Assembly: GCA_021432605.1 (NCBI GenBank)
Contig: MU271149.1
Location: 1,488,001 to 1,552,000 of the forward strand
Source of the DNA: Coniochaeta sp. PMI_546
Taxonomy: Eukaryota > Ascomycota > Sordariomycetes > Coniochaetales > Coniochaetaceae
Reading direction: 5' to 3'
DNA length: 64,000 nucleotides
The notes beneath the pieces are model-generated. The model was not told the origin of the DNA and made no database searches. It saw only the letters and a program-made list of their open reading frames with translations. Numbering within the stretch: position 1 is the stretch's first letter; each line of letters opens with the position of its first letter. The translations under genes and the position numbers were made by a program. Below, one piece after another: positions 22,995-34,734 of the stretch.

Positions 22995-23442
22995 GGCCAG
23001 GAATGCCGTTTTGTAAGACAAGGAACCTCAACTGATCTGGCAAGACTTTTGAGGGTGTTGGAAGTGTTGAAATTGGGCCTGAGGGGCCAAAATTGCGACT
23101 TCCGACCGTCGCCAACGCGAGACCTGCGTCCAACAAGCCTTCGAAGCCGCAGTTGCTGCCATTTGATTCCCACCCATGATCGATCCAATTAGCGTGCCCC
23201 ACTTGCCGCTCATTTAGTGCCCCACTCCATACTGCATTTGGACTTAGCGTATGCTGTTGGTTCCAAAAGCACAATTGCGGGGTTTATGAATTCGGTTACC
23301 GTGTGAAGTACACTATCATCATCGCCAGATGTTCCGCATCATCTCAGTCTCGACCCTAGGGTGTAGCACAGTGCACCTTATTTGTCCACGAACCATCCTT
23401 TGCTCTGCTTCTTCATGGACCTTGACTTTGGAGTGACCGACT
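22995..23442. promoter_or_regulatory. Divergent promoter, NLR and MFS transporter
   Basis: About 450 bases between divergent starts with no recognisable gene. No specific motif is claimed. Confidence 0.4.
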
Positions 23443-25065
23443 ATGAGCGCCGATGACATCGGATCCACAGAGGGTGCTGGAATCGATATCGAGCGGTTGC
23501 CATTCGTGTCACCAAAGTCTTGGCCACCATGGAGAAAGTGGACTTACATTGCCATCGTGTCTTACTGCGACTGCCTTACGTTCGTTTGCGCATTTGATTG
23601 CTTGACCCAGAGTGCAAATCCCTTCACGAAGCTCAGGCTAACACTGTCCAGGTTCCTCGTGTCGATGATGCTGGCCCCGAGTGTCCCACAAGTCCTGAGC
23701 ACCTTCCGACCTGGCGGTGGTGATAAATCACTTGGTTCCTTTAGTGTGACTGTTTATATCCTTGGATTCTGTATTGGGCCTCTTCTGCTTGCTCCTCTGA
23801 CGGACATATATGGGCGTACGAGGCTGTACAGGGTCTACATCGTCGGCTACATTATCCTCACTGTGGCTTGCGCCTTGTCGCCTAGCCTTGAGGCATTGAT
23901 AATATTACGATTCTTTGCCGGATGCTTTGGAGGCGCACCGATGGCAATAGGCGGTGCCGTCATTGCCGATATGTATGCGCCTGGCGAGAGGATGCGGCCG
24001 ATGGCTTGCTATTCCGCTGGTACTATGCTGGGACCAACTCTTGGGCCTGTTCTTGGCGGCATCATCACCGGTCGTTTAGACTGGAGATGGGTCTTCTGGA
24101 TTGCGTCAATATTGGTACGGTGAACCTAGACGTGTTCAGGGAGACGAATGCTGACAGGGGTCCGTAGGCGGGCATAGCTGCGGTTGGGCTATTCTTTGTC
24201 CTCTCCGAGTCCCATCTGCCGACACTTTTACGGCGGCATACCCGCAAGTCTGAGCTTACATGTCAGGTTGAAGGGTCCGGGAGTCAGACACAAGAGGGCG
24301 GGCGCGTAAACGCTTCTGTCATTGCTGTGCTTGCCAGGTCCCTCTCTCTTCCAGGTCGAATAGCGTTCTTTCACGCTCCTTGCGCGCTCATCTTGGCACT
24401 AATATGTGTGTTCAACGGTCTCACGAATATGATACTTTCCTCCCTTGGGTCTGTCTACCAAACGGCTTATGGATTCCCGGCCACGACAGCCGGCCTCTCC
24501 TATCTGGGCATAGGCCTAGGGGGTTTGACCGCTCTCGCCTTTGCTCGGAAGATGACAACAGCTGTAGCTGTCAAGTTCGGCGGGAAATCGGGCGCAAAAA
24601 AGCCCGAGAATGCTTTGCCGTTTCTGTTCATTGTCGGACCACTGGGCTCCGCAGGTCTGCTATGGTATGGATGGTCTTTGGAAGAGCGGGTGCATTGGGT
24701 CGTGCCGATCATTGGCCTTTTCTTCTTCGGCTTTACATATCTAAGTATCCGGGTGAGTGCCTTTGAAGCAGCTCTCAATCCTAGTTGCGACAACTAATCT
24801 GCCACGCAAGCTCGCGACACAGATCATTCTCGTCGAAGCGATCCCGAATTTCTCTGCATCGGTGCTGGCGGCTCATACGGTGGCATCATCCATAGGAGGC
24901 GCCTTTGTGCCTCTCGGCACCTTCCCTCTATACGAAGTTGTCGGCTATGGTTGGGCTAACACCATCATCGCTGCTGTTAATCTAGCGGTGTGCTTGATAC
25001 CGTTGGCGTTATTCGCGATAGCTCGACAACAAGGATCTAGATGGAGTATGGAAGTAATCTTGTGA
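23443..25065 (+). CDS. Major facilitator superfamily transporter, DHA1-like
   Basis: Predicted proton-coupled multidrug-type efflux carrier of the plasma membrane. Exons 23443-23579, 23652-24114, 24168-24752 and 24811-25065 give 479 residues. The first intron (72 bases) is in frame, so the raw frame reads through it; removing it restores CLTFLVSMMLAPSVPQVL, the expected first membrane helix. Motif A appears as DIYGRTRLYR and the antiporter motif C as LGPTLGPVLGG. About 12 hydrophobic segments are visible. The acceptor at 24810 is preferred because it restores the ATQIILVEA helix; ACACAG at 24822 is an in-frame alternative. It lies between an NLR and a CorA-like gene. It could export a product of the oxidative group to its left, but distance and the intervening NLR make that speculative. 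Confidence 0.88.
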
Positions 25066-25452
25066 ATACATACAAATATATATGCCATGTACTGCTCCGT
25101 TTCTTCGCTCGTAAGTACGGAGTGCGACCGAGGTTGAATATGTCTTGTGCTGCGATGGAACAGATTTTGACAGCCAGAGCTTTCGAGAGAGATGTTTCAG
25201 CGATGCGAGCTGGCATTACATTAGAAGGATGCGGGCGCTTAAGTGAAACGTCTATTTGCAGAGGTGCAGACACCCCTGGTCGAGCGGGAGACACACCATT
25301 ATTCGACGCAGCACCAACGACCAGGCCGTCATCATCAGCGCCGGACACGCAATCTTCCCAAATTTATGATTATGATGTACCAGTAACAAAACAACACCCT
25401 GAACAATATCCTAGAATCAGCAGAGATGACTGTCTGTTAGTCAACCGGTGCT

Positions 25453-27361
25453 ATGCATTCACGCGGGCAACAGTCGAGACATCACAGCGATACCTCTTCT
25501 CGGGTGAAGAGCACTCACGGAAGCATAGGTGTGATCAACTTTTACTTTGCTCTTGATGTTCGTAGACTAACTCGATCTCATGTGCAAGCTGCACCTGACC
25601 AAGCTTATGCGCGAAAAGTTCAGGCTCACGCACAGCTCTCAACGGAGTCTTGCTTCTATTCGTTTTTGGATTATGCGGACCTCTCAGACTATCTCAACGC
25701 CCCTTACTACCCTAACTTCAAGGAGGAAGTGCCTCCCAGCTACTTGCATGATGATCCTGAGGAGGAAGCATTCGTTGTAATAACGACTTACTCCAACGAC
25801 GGATCAGCAAATCGCACCGAGGTCGCTACATTTGAGGAGCTCACGCCGACCCTTGATGGAATCTCAAGTCACGATCACAAAGGCACCCTAGTCTTTCTTC
25901 GCGGACACCAACCTGCCAAGGTCCTGAATACCGTCGGAGCACATTACAATGTTGATCCTGAGTTCTATAGGCGTCACCTCGATTTTAGGGAATCATCGGG
26001 TCGGAATGAGTGCTTCTCAGACGTGACACTTCCATCAAGTGGCTCGCATATGATACAGCTCTGGACGACGACGCTAGGGACACGGTCAACTCATCCAGAA
26101 TCATCCTTTCGAGAGGACCATGAAAATCTCGACGATTTGCGCAGCTTTTCGTCAGGGATGATGCGGTCCTACATTGATAAAATCTCAGTGGCTAGGGCTC
26201 AGAGCATATCCTACGGCGACTCTATCGTCCGAGACTTTGCTCTCCATGACCGATCAACCTTCTCGATAGAGCAAGCCATGTCTATTTACGTGAGCGGAAG
26301 TGCGGACCGGTGGCTCTGTGAGTTTCGATCTTCCACTTTATGCAAGTGCGGAACTGATAGTTCGAGAACAAGGTCTGGTCTGGCTTGATTATGGTAGAAA
26401 CCTTGGTCATTCTGAAGGTCCTTGGCTTCCTGATGCTTTGAGATGTACACCCATGCTTGTCCGGTACTGGCCAACTTTACAGCAACGCCCAGGACTTATC
26501 CTGGACACGAAGACTATTCAAAAACTCCGAAAGGAGAAATCAACCAAACCCGCCAGCAACGAAATTGCTCAGACGGCCAGGTTACTCCACGAAGAGTACG
26601 GATGCCTTCTTGACAACGAAGTCATGGCTCAAGACCCTTTCTATGCCCTGACAGACATCTTCCGCTTCGCGGCTTCATCAGAGGCTCAATTTCTCGAAAT
26701 GATGCAAAGTCTGCTTCACAAAGAGATGGATCCGATGAAACATCGCCGAGGTTCCGGTTCCGGTTCCGGCTCCATCGACAAGACGTTGGTGATGTGGAAT
26801 CTGGTGTACAATAAACAACTTACGGAGCGCCACTTACAACGCCTCGCAAAGACTGTCGAGTTTCTCGAAGCCAGGGGGCAAGATGACATGACCAACGGCA
26901 CTCTCTGGCCAAGACCTTCGTCCGAGTCAGCCCGCAACACGGCCAACAAGGCCGCACGCCTTCTTCTGGCCGATTACCGCCACCTCGTCCGCCGGGCAAC
27001 CGTCCTCAGAGAGGACTTCGTCTCGAGTATGACAATCCTCATGAACGCTGCTGCTATCGACGAGTCTCAGAAGGCAATAGCCCAGGCGGAAGGGGTAGCA
27101 AAGCTGACGACATTGGCCTTTTTCTTCGTTCCGTTGTCGTTCACCACGAGTGTCTTTGGGATGAACTTCCGGGAACTGAGTGACGGCAATCACCTGAGTC
27201 TATGGGTCTGGAGCCTGACTGCGGCCGGGACGCTGATATTGACGTATTTGGCCTTGCAGTGGTTTGCACTGAGACACAAGTTGAGGAGGCAAATGGAGGA
27301 TGCAGCTCCTCTTCGCTCTGGGATGCTCAGCACGAAATTGGGCCGAGAGGCGTCGGTATAA
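25453..27361 (+). CDS. CorA-like Mg2+ transporter family membrane protein
   Basis: Predicted member of the fungal CorA-like group: a large cytosolic N-terminal domain, a long helix and two C-terminal membrane segments. Exons 25453-26317 and 26361-27361, with a 43-base intron (GTGAGT..GATAG), join in phase to 621 residues. The family's GMN signature is present (VFGMNF) between two hydrophobic stretches, FFFVPLSFTTS and LWVWSLTAAGTLILTYLAL. A (GGTTCC)n microsatellite near 26751-26775 codes alternating Gly-Ser. The start is uncertain: 25453 is the first ATG of the open frame, and a 5' exon reaching back to about 25140-25155 is possible through a 37-base intron (25529-25565). Many fungal proteins of this type are of unknown function and may not carry magnesium. 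Confidence 0.78.
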
Positions 27362-27707
27362 TGGATCCTAGGTCTGCGAAGTGTTGCATTTTACCGTTTT
27401 GATGGAGAAATCGATATGCTGATAGCATTGCCCTGGAGTCATTGTATGATAATGCACTTGAAATGGCAAGTCCGGCACGCCTCTTCTAGCTCTGTGCAAG
27501 CTTTCAGGTATGAGTTCGCCGAGACGGTAGTTCTGCTTGCCCGAGAACGTACGGTGCCCTTGCGTCCCTAGTTAATTCACCCGTAGACCTAGACTTACGG
27601 CTCCCATCCATCTTTTCAGAATGCCATCATAGCCTTGGTCAAATTCCAAATGGCTTTCATCTGCACCTTTCCTCCACGGCATCCATCGACTTCTCAAGCC
27701 GGTGATT
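27362..27707. other. Intergenic, no gene seen
   Basis: Sequence after the CorA-like stop; no open frame with protein-like features. Confidence 0.45.
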
Positions 27708-28007
27708 TTATTGTTTGGCTCCCTCTATCATCTTCGTGTCCAGATCCATATTTTTAAGTAGCCCGACAACAGCCTGCCACTTCTTCACAGAGGACGAACC
27801 CTGCTGAAAGGAACCCCTTACGCTCCTCCTCTCCTGCATCTGAATCTTCATCATCCTGCTCAGTGAGCCATTCCACTTTCTCTCCATTTGTGGGATCGGC
27901 CATTCCTTCGATGTTTCTATAGTCGACATGAATGGCAGGAAGAGCAGTAGCAGTCCCGATACCTGCCCTGGTTGGAATTTACCACCTGGAGGCCGTGATA
28001 CAATCAA
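27708..28007 (-). pseudogene. Possible relic of a multi-pass membrane protein gene
   Basis: The segment GQVSGLLLLFLPFMSTIE closely resembles GQVLGLLLLLLPLVSAVE, the last membrane helix of the intact gene at 31975-32975. The rest of that gene is not recognisable here and the downstream part diverges. The relic lies on the same strand, on the far side of the HET-NLR, so it may be a decayed duplicate. The match is a single hydrophobic helix, so chance similarity or convergence is possible. Confidence 0.35.
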
Positions 28008-28618
28008 ACCCTCGCTAAGTCCGCAGTCACGTCTTTGGCCATGAGCGCCACGCTGATATTATCTGAACCACGATAGATCAAACGCGAATAGCTGACTGCT
28101 GTCCGAGAAGCCGAGCCTGCCTTCCGACTATCAGTCACTTCAGGCGAACCCTAGCTCTAACGATCGACATTGCTCGAGTTACCGAAAGTATGGATGTCAT
28201 TCTTGGTCGATGGACTCGCATTTGAAGAGACCGTATGATCCCTTTCTCGCTGATAGATTGGCGGCGGTCTTGGTACTAATACTTACTCATTGGCGTACCG
28301 TTTAGCAATACCACAGTCTCGTCACTGACCTGACTGAATTGGGCCTTGGTGCCGAGGAAGCCGCGGCCAGGATTTATAGCCGCCACGGCGCCCTAGTTCA
28401 CTTGACCAGCAAGGGACCTTCACAAGCTACAATGACCACGGTTCTCTTTGTCGTAGCACATCCGTTACCACGACTTCATTCCGTCAGATAGAGAATTCTT
28501 TCAAGCCGCATACAGGAGCTGAAGACGGTGAACTATGAGGCTCATTGCAATCGAATATGAGGGCCGAAACATTATTCACGCTCTCAACCCTCCCTAGCCC
28601 CCACAACGTGGTGCTCTT
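28008..28618. other. Intergenic, no gene seen
   Basis: About 600 bases between the possible relic and the 3' end of the HET-NLR. No supported feature. Confidence 0.45.
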
Positions 28619-31484
28619 TTAATCCATCTCTACCTCCTGATGAGTCATGTTTTCGCTGTTCCACTCGTTCAGAGTTTCCAACGATTCGAGTGTATCTGGA
28701 TGCTCTGGACCAAGGATCCGTCGCCGAGCCTGGACACAACTCTCCATCAATGCCGAAGCATCTTCATGCCGACCTTGAGATCTCCAAGTAATGGCGAGAT
28801 TCGCCTTGCTTATCAGCGTAACCGGGTGCTCCTCTCCTAATACCCTCTTCCTCGTCTCCAATACTCGTACCTCTAACGATTCCGCCTCCCCCCACCGGCC
28901 TTGGTTCCAGTACGTCAACNNNNNNNNNNNNNNNNNNNNNNNNNNNNNNNNNNNNNNNNNNNNNNNNNNNNNNNNNNNNNNNNNNNNNNNNNNNNNNNNN
29001 NNNNNNNNNNNNNNNNNNNNNNNNNNNNNNNNNNNNNNNNNNNNNNNNNNNNNNNNNNNNNNNNNNNNNNNNNNNNNNNNNNNNNNNNNNNNNNNNNNNN
29101 NNNNNNNNNNNNNNNNNNNNNNNNNNNNNNNNNNNNNNNNNNNNNNNNNNNNNNNNNNNNNNNNNNNNNNNNNNNNNNNTAGCGTATCTGGATGCTCCTC
29201 TCCTAATACCCTCTTGCTCGTCTCCAGCACCTGTATATCTAGCGGTTCCGCCTCCCCCCACCGGCCTTGGTTCCGGTACGTCGACGCCAGGTTACCCATA
29301 CTCGATAACGTATCTGGATGCTCCTCTCCTAATACCCTCTGCCTCGTCTCCATCTCTTGCTTAAAAACAACTGCTGCTTCCCAGTACCGCCCATCATAAA
29401 GGAGGCATCGTCCATATGCGTTTAGCAGATCTAGTCGATGCGCGTCGTCCCTGTTGGCAAGCTCTGAATTGAGCGTGTAGTATGCATGCGGCAGATACGG
29501 CCTCCATACAACTCTGTTCCCCGCATTGGCGTCATGAAACACTTCTGCTAGTCTTCTGATGGCTTTGTCCGTCCAAAAAGACAGCAAATTTTCCTTTCGA
29601 AGCCAGTTCCTCGTCGCCATATGGACTAACCGATGGATATTGATGCCTGAACCTGCATCCCGCTTGGTAATGAACGAATAGGCTTTCAGCGTCCCCATCG
29701 CGTCCATCTTTTTTTTCCGCGACGGGCCTGGCGGTAGAAGCGATTGTGGGATGTCCTTGGAATCGACGCAGGCCATGAATGAGAGGTAGTCTGCCGCAAG
29801 AGGGTCGCGCCGTCGGATCTGCTCGAAGGAGATGAGCCAAGTAGTCGCCACCGGGTTCTTGACGTCTTGATACCGTCTCTCGTCTAGGAAATCCTCGCTG
29901 AGGAGATCAATCACGTCCTCCTCTTGCTCTTCCAGAAGCGAGAGATAATCTCCTAGGCTCAAGCTGTTTTCGTTGATGTACATCGCCGCCTGAACGATGG
30001 CCAGCGGGAGGTAAGTAAGTCGTGAGAGCAAGGATGACGCATCCTCATGGTTGCTGAGGTCCTTGTCAATGAGGTAATTGTGCAGGAGCTGCTTGCCGGC
30101 CATCTCGTCCATCTCCGATATCTCCACTACGTTGGGACCGGCGAGCTTAACAGCGGCCTTCTTGTCGCGCGTAGTGAAGATGATGGACCCACCGCTGCTA
30201 TGAGGGAGATATTCAATCAAACGCCTGGATCCAGGTCCTGGCGTCCCAACCCACATGTCGATATCGTCGGCATTGTCGATCACCAGAAGCCACCGGCCTG
30301 CCTCCTCGGTACTCAAGTGATCCTGTACGAGCTTCATCACGTCGGCCTTGTCGTCTGTACAGCCGGGTACGCCGAGCTTCGCAGCGGCACTGCGGTAAGC
30401 TTGCTCAAGACTCTCTTTGCTTGTTGCCGGCATCCATATGACTGAGCAGCCTCGCTTCTCGGCTCTTATTCGAAAGGCTAGTTCGAGCGCAATCTGTGTC
30501 TTGCCGACACCGCCGAGCCCTGTGATTGCGACCTTCGCAGTCCCATGTCCTGTGAAAAGCGCTTGCCGAAGCCTGCCCAGCTCGGACTCACGGCTGGCGA
30601 AAGAGGGGTTTTGTTGGAAAGGTACCATCCATATGGGATCCTTGGCTTCGTAGGAGTCAGTTTAGCTGCATGGAAGAGATTACGGCGGATATCATACCTT
30701 GTCGACCATTGGCCGCATCGTCGCGATTCCTGGCATCAACAATCTCTTTCTTCAATCGACGGAGGGCATGTTCCTTCCCCTCGCCGTAGATAAGCGGCAA
30801 GTGGACATCGAAGATGCCCAGGAGACAGTATGCCAGATCTTCCTCCTCTGTGGTCTGCCGTGTCTCTGCCCATCTAAACCGTTCATCGACCTCGAAGTCG
30901 GAGAGGGCACCTCCGCCAAGCGCTGGGATAGGGATCCTGGTGATTTCGTGGATCTGTTGCTCAAGAGACCTCTTGTCGCCAAGCATCTTGCCCTCTTTCG
31001 TGAAAAACTTGACCGATGCCGGGGCTACGAGCTCTTGCAGTGTCCATCCACGAGTAAACCATCGACTATTCCGAAATGCCGGTTCCCAAAGAGAGTACGA
31101 TGACGGGTCCTGAGGGTTGGTGGACTGTGCCGTGGAGGCAGGAAGCGAGACATCTGCGAGGTAGACGTAGCATTGGGCCGCCTTTTGGTACCAGCGAAAC
31201 ATAGAGTTAATCGCGCTCGACAGCTCGGTATTGTTCAATTTGTCGATACAACAAGTGTCCACCCAGAAGTATCGTAGGCCGTCTCGTTTCGCTTGCTCTG
31301 CGCAGAACTTGAGCTTCTGGTAGCCGGTCTTGGCCTCCCCGGCACCGTTGACCATGTCTTGGTAGGTGACCTCCTCGTTGTTTGGGCCCCAAGTGTGTGA
31401 CAGAATGGCATAATGAGGCGCATCGTGAGGCTGCAGTTCTTTAAAACTGAACTTGCCGCCGTCGCTGCACTCGAGGAGTCGCAT
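28619..31484 (-). CDS. HET - NB-ARC - TPR NLR protein (contains assembly gap)
   Basis: Predicted heterokaryon-incompatibility type NLR: an N-terminal HET death-inducing domain, a nucleotide switch and repeat-based recognition. Exon 1 (31484-30698) codes the HET domain with YAILSHTWG, YFWVDTCCID, WFTRGWTLQEL and the closing AYCLLGIFDV. A 52-base intron joins exon 2 (30645-28619), with P-loop GLGGVGKT (about 305-312), LLVIDNAD, IIFTTRD and LPLA. The C-terminus has 42-residue TPR units built on NQGRWGEAE and RVLGEEHPDTL. With the gap counted as given, the length is 937 residues. The gap (28920-29179) lies inside the repeats, where units are nearly identical, so the true repeat number is unknown. 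The frame is open on both sides. The gene looks intact apart from the gap. Confidence 0.9.
28800..29330 (-). repeat. Near-identical 126-base TPR-coding tandem repeats
   Basis: Units on both sides of the gap share long blocks, for example plus-strand TGCTCCTCTCCTAATACCCT, seen at three places, and the stretch coding NQGRWGEAE. High DNA identity between units is typical of repeats under concerted evolution in fungal NLR genes and explains the failed assembly. Confidence 0.8.
28920..29179. other. Assembly gap, 260 N
   Basis: A run of 260 N inside the TPR-coding repeats of the HET-NLR. One unit is 126 bases. Given the unit phase on each side, a gap holding two further whole units would be 272 bases, close to 260, so the gap probably hides about two collapsed repeats. 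Confidence 0.97.
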
Positions 31485-31974
31485 AGCTCTGTGCGGTGTC
31501 TGACAATGAAACTAATGAGGTGGAGAGTAGTGTGAATGGGGATATTACACAGCGTTTAAGTGAAGATTGAATGAATCAAGTTCGAAGGAAGTCAAGGAAT
31601 CAAGGGTGCGGGCTCAGGAAGCTGTGGTCAAGGAATGGTCAGGCTGGCTATCAATACCTCCGCGACGTGGCAGGCGGGGGTTCGTTGGGCGATACGCCAG
31701 GGCAGTGCATCGCCATCACGTGGTCGCTGTTCAGGCATGAGCGCGCAACCGCAGCAGCTTCAGCCATAGAAAGCAAAGGCAGGCTAGGTAGGAGGGGAAC
31801 CAAGTGTAGCCGGGGTGGAATCACCAAGCTCCGTATATTCTGGGCGACGGACCCGAGGTCATGTTCATGCGGCGACAGCCTTACCCTCCAATATACTTCG
31901 GGCGGGTCTCGCAATTATTCTCTGTCCTTCTATTATCCATGGAAACTCCGAATACCCTCATCGTACCCTCGGCA
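31485..31974. other. Intergenic between HET-NLR and membrane protein gene
   Basis: About 490 bases that include the HET-NLR promoter and the 3' region of the next minus-strand gene. No further gene is seen. Confidence 0.45.
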
Positions 31975-32975
31975 TCACCTCTTGACAAAATACGGAGCCG
32001 GCTGGAACGACCTCCTGACCGTCCTGCTCTGCATCTCCTTATCCCCTTCGACAAGCCTCTCCCCTTCCTCTCCATCCATCACAACCGCCATTTCTCCCCG
32101 ATATATCTCCACAGCCGACACAAGCGGCAGCAAAAGAAGCAGCAGTCCCAGCACCTGTCCAAAACTCCACTCCTTCTCCCCCTCGTCGCGAATAGCCACA
32201 TCCGGCGTCCCGAAAGCCTGCGACAGCAGAAAAGCCCGGATCGCGGCGCCCACGGCGCTGACGCCCATGAGACCCAGCCCGACCACCTGTATCAGGCGGA
32301 AGAAGCGCTGTCCGGCCCGGGCGTGGAGATACCACGTCGCGAGCGCGAAGATGGCGGCATTGCCCGCGATGGTTAGGACGGTAGCGACATACGCGCCGCC
32401 GACATCTGCCGCCGGCCCCGCGGCAGAGGTGCGCCAGGCGCACGCGACCGGCATCGTCGCGGGAAGACCACCGATCTTGGACCGCAGCACGAATACCCCG
32501 TAGACACACGAGAGTACCAGATTGACACCCATCAGTCCCTGCCTGACCCACCGTAGCACCCAGTCGCGCCGAAAGTCCCCCGCCAGAGCCAGCAGAGCGG
32601 CGTTGTGCGTCGCGGCCGACATGAGAGACAGCAGCCAGATGAGGAAGAAGTGGTACGGCGCGATGGAGTCTGCTTTGGCTAGCCCCACGGCCTGGATGCC
32701 GATGCCGGTCATGATCTGCTGGTCGCTGTAGCCGTTGAGCAGCTTGCGGACGATGATGGAAGGTTTTGTGGGGGACCGCAAGATGAGGGTTGCGGAGAGG
32801 AGGAGAGCGACGAAGGAGGTGATCGTGAAAGAGAGAAGGACCTGATGGTGTTAGTCTGGCACTTTGGTGTTGCAGCCATGTGTGTCATAGAGAAGGTACC
32901 TACGCCTGCGCCTGCGATGCCGGCATCGCTCGGAATGTTGGGGGGAGCTAAAGTGCAGTTGGCCTGGTCGAACAT
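31975..32975 (-). CDS. Uncharacterised fungal multi-pass membrane protein
   Basis: I do not recognise a named family. Exons 32975-32904 and 32841-31975 give 312 residues. The N-terminus (MFDQANCTLAPPNIPSDAGIAG) is short and polar and is followed by about seven hydrophobic segments, starting VLLSFTITSFVALLLSATLI and ending GQVLGLLLLLLPLVSAVE, then a charged cytosolic tail. Conserved-looking loops are GYSDQQIMTGIG and SAATHNAALLAL. The layout recalls fungal orphan seven-helix proteins, but no PTH11 CFEM motif is present. It lies upstream of the HET-NLR on the same strand, and a possible relic of a second copy is at 27.7-28.0 kb. Function is unknown. Confidence 0.78.
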
Positions 32976-33759
32976 CTTGAGTTTACTGCAGGTGGGAAGA
33001 AGTGTTTGATACAGCAACAGATGTATGAATCTAGAAACGAACGGAAGAGCCGTCAAAGCAAAGATTACAAACGAAAGGAACACAGTTCGTGGAAGGACTC
33101 AGGACTCGCCACTGAAGGGAGCTTGTGCTTGCGGTTGGCATGTTTTAGTGATGCCCACGACCCTGGACTGCCTAGCACTGGTTAGGCGCCGTTATGATCG
33201 ACAGCGTGTATCGGCAGCTAACTTAGCGCCAGTGTGAAACACCACAGATCGACAGACCCTCAAAGATCTTCTGGAAGACCGAGCCTTGGCGATGCGACGA
33301 TTGGTCCAGCGAGCCCGGAAGTGAATCATGCTCCTTTGTGGCTGTGTAAGGAGGAAGCATACACTATAGCGTGTATGGAATCCAAGGCACCTTTCGGGTC
33401 CATATTTAGCATTCCTCATTGTTCTCTCTGACTTATTTGTGCGCAGGATGCCGAATGCGTACCTGTAAGCGGTGCAGAAGTTGAGATTTGACCGCGCGGG
33501 CTGGGAGGGGCCAGTGGATGATGGTTAATCCCTATGTATTGGACCTCTGTCAATGTTGTCAGAGATCCCTTGCAGGTGATATGCTGGATGGCACTGGATG
33601 ATGATTGATGATGTTGAAATAGCCTTTCTGGTAGCAAGTTGAGTAATAATACCTAAAAGGAGGCTGAAGTACCAGCGGATACTGCCACTTATACCATTGT
33701 GACCCTACCACCTCTTCTCCGGCGGACCATGGGCCTTCGTTGCATGCTTCCAGAGGTGT
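32976..33759. other. Intergenic, no gene seen
   Basis: Upstream region of the membrane protein gene. Short frames only, none protein-like. Confidence 0.45.
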
Positions 33760-34734
33760 TCATTCTTTTAAATCCATGAAAGTCTCAACAACCCCTATTC
33801 GTTCATAGTGACCCACCTCAGGAAACGTTTTGAGAAAGAGATAATGCTTAATTTCGTCCATGATCGGGCCTGGTACGAGCCCACTGGGTTGTTCTTTGAA
33901 CCTGCGGAAAGGAGCTGAAATAGGTTGATCGAATATCGAATCGCCATCAAACTTTGCTACCACTTTTGGTATTCTGAGGCCAAGGGTCAACTGTAAGTCA
34001 AAATGTCTTGCATGACAAGGATATCTCGGTATCGCCAGAGAGTGGTCGAGAGGGGCCTTTCTCGTCTGGTCTGTCAGATTCTCTCTAGGGCAATGGCTTA
34101 GTGCTGCATAGAGCCTTCTGCAATGAACGGCCTTCACCAGACGGAGTCGCTGTGATCCGATCCCGAGGTCGACCTCCAAAGCTCGTCGGCAATGAGAACT
34201 GTCTGTTGGGTTTGATGCTTGACGGACAGAATATCTGTGTTGGCATGCCCTCTTCGCACCCGCACCTGATTCGGGAGGAATCATCCGCCGCTTTCACGGC
34301 TCGATGTTCGCTGCCACCTTCTCGAGCGAACGGATGACCTAGGACGGACTAGAGAGAATCAAGTCCTTCCTGCGCAATGGAGATTACCACTGAGCCGAGC
34401 TCGAGGGACAGAAGCGACGATTGTCGAACGCCTTGAAGACAGACAGAGAACCGTGTTTCCCGCTGGCCTTGAGAGGAAAAGCTCCTGATACGGCTGAAGT
34501 CGAGGCTCGCCCAATCTGCATATAATCAATCACCTGAGCATCGGGTTTTGAGAACGTGCAAAGATCAGAGCATCGACCGCAAGGCGGCAGAGCTTGTATC
34601 CTTGGAGCACCGCGGATCGATCGAAGAGAACACGATGAGAGGATTGCATGTCGCGCGCAATTGCGTCGTTCCCTTAGCATTTGTGACGGCTGCCATTGAT
34701 GACTTCTGGGCCAAGTGTATCTATCGCAAGTCAT
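33760..34734 (-). pseudogene. Decayed HET-domain gene
   Basis: Two minus-strand frames carry pieces of a HET protein in the correct order. The upstream piece (34734-34384) has a CxxC-containing start, CGRCSDLCTF. The downstream piece (34284-33760) has LYAALSHC, the hallmark of the HET core, then LTDQTRK, and ends with the tail-like HYERIGVVETFMDLKE. The usual WG after SHC is lost and the WIDSLCI block expected next is absent. The pieces are in different frames separated by stops. No splicing that restores a full HET domain was found, so this is probably a relic. A remote HET-like gene with unusual introns cannot be excluded. Confidence 0.5.

Noticed and set aside
25529-25565. 37-base intron giving the CorA-like gene a 5' extension to about 25140
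   Set aside because: Phase fits, but the intron is too short to trust and the extension has low-complexity, non-conserved character; the 25453 start was used.
28920-29179. Continuous protein across the N run
   Set aside because: The X residues only reflect the estimated gap size; the true length and repeat number are unknown.
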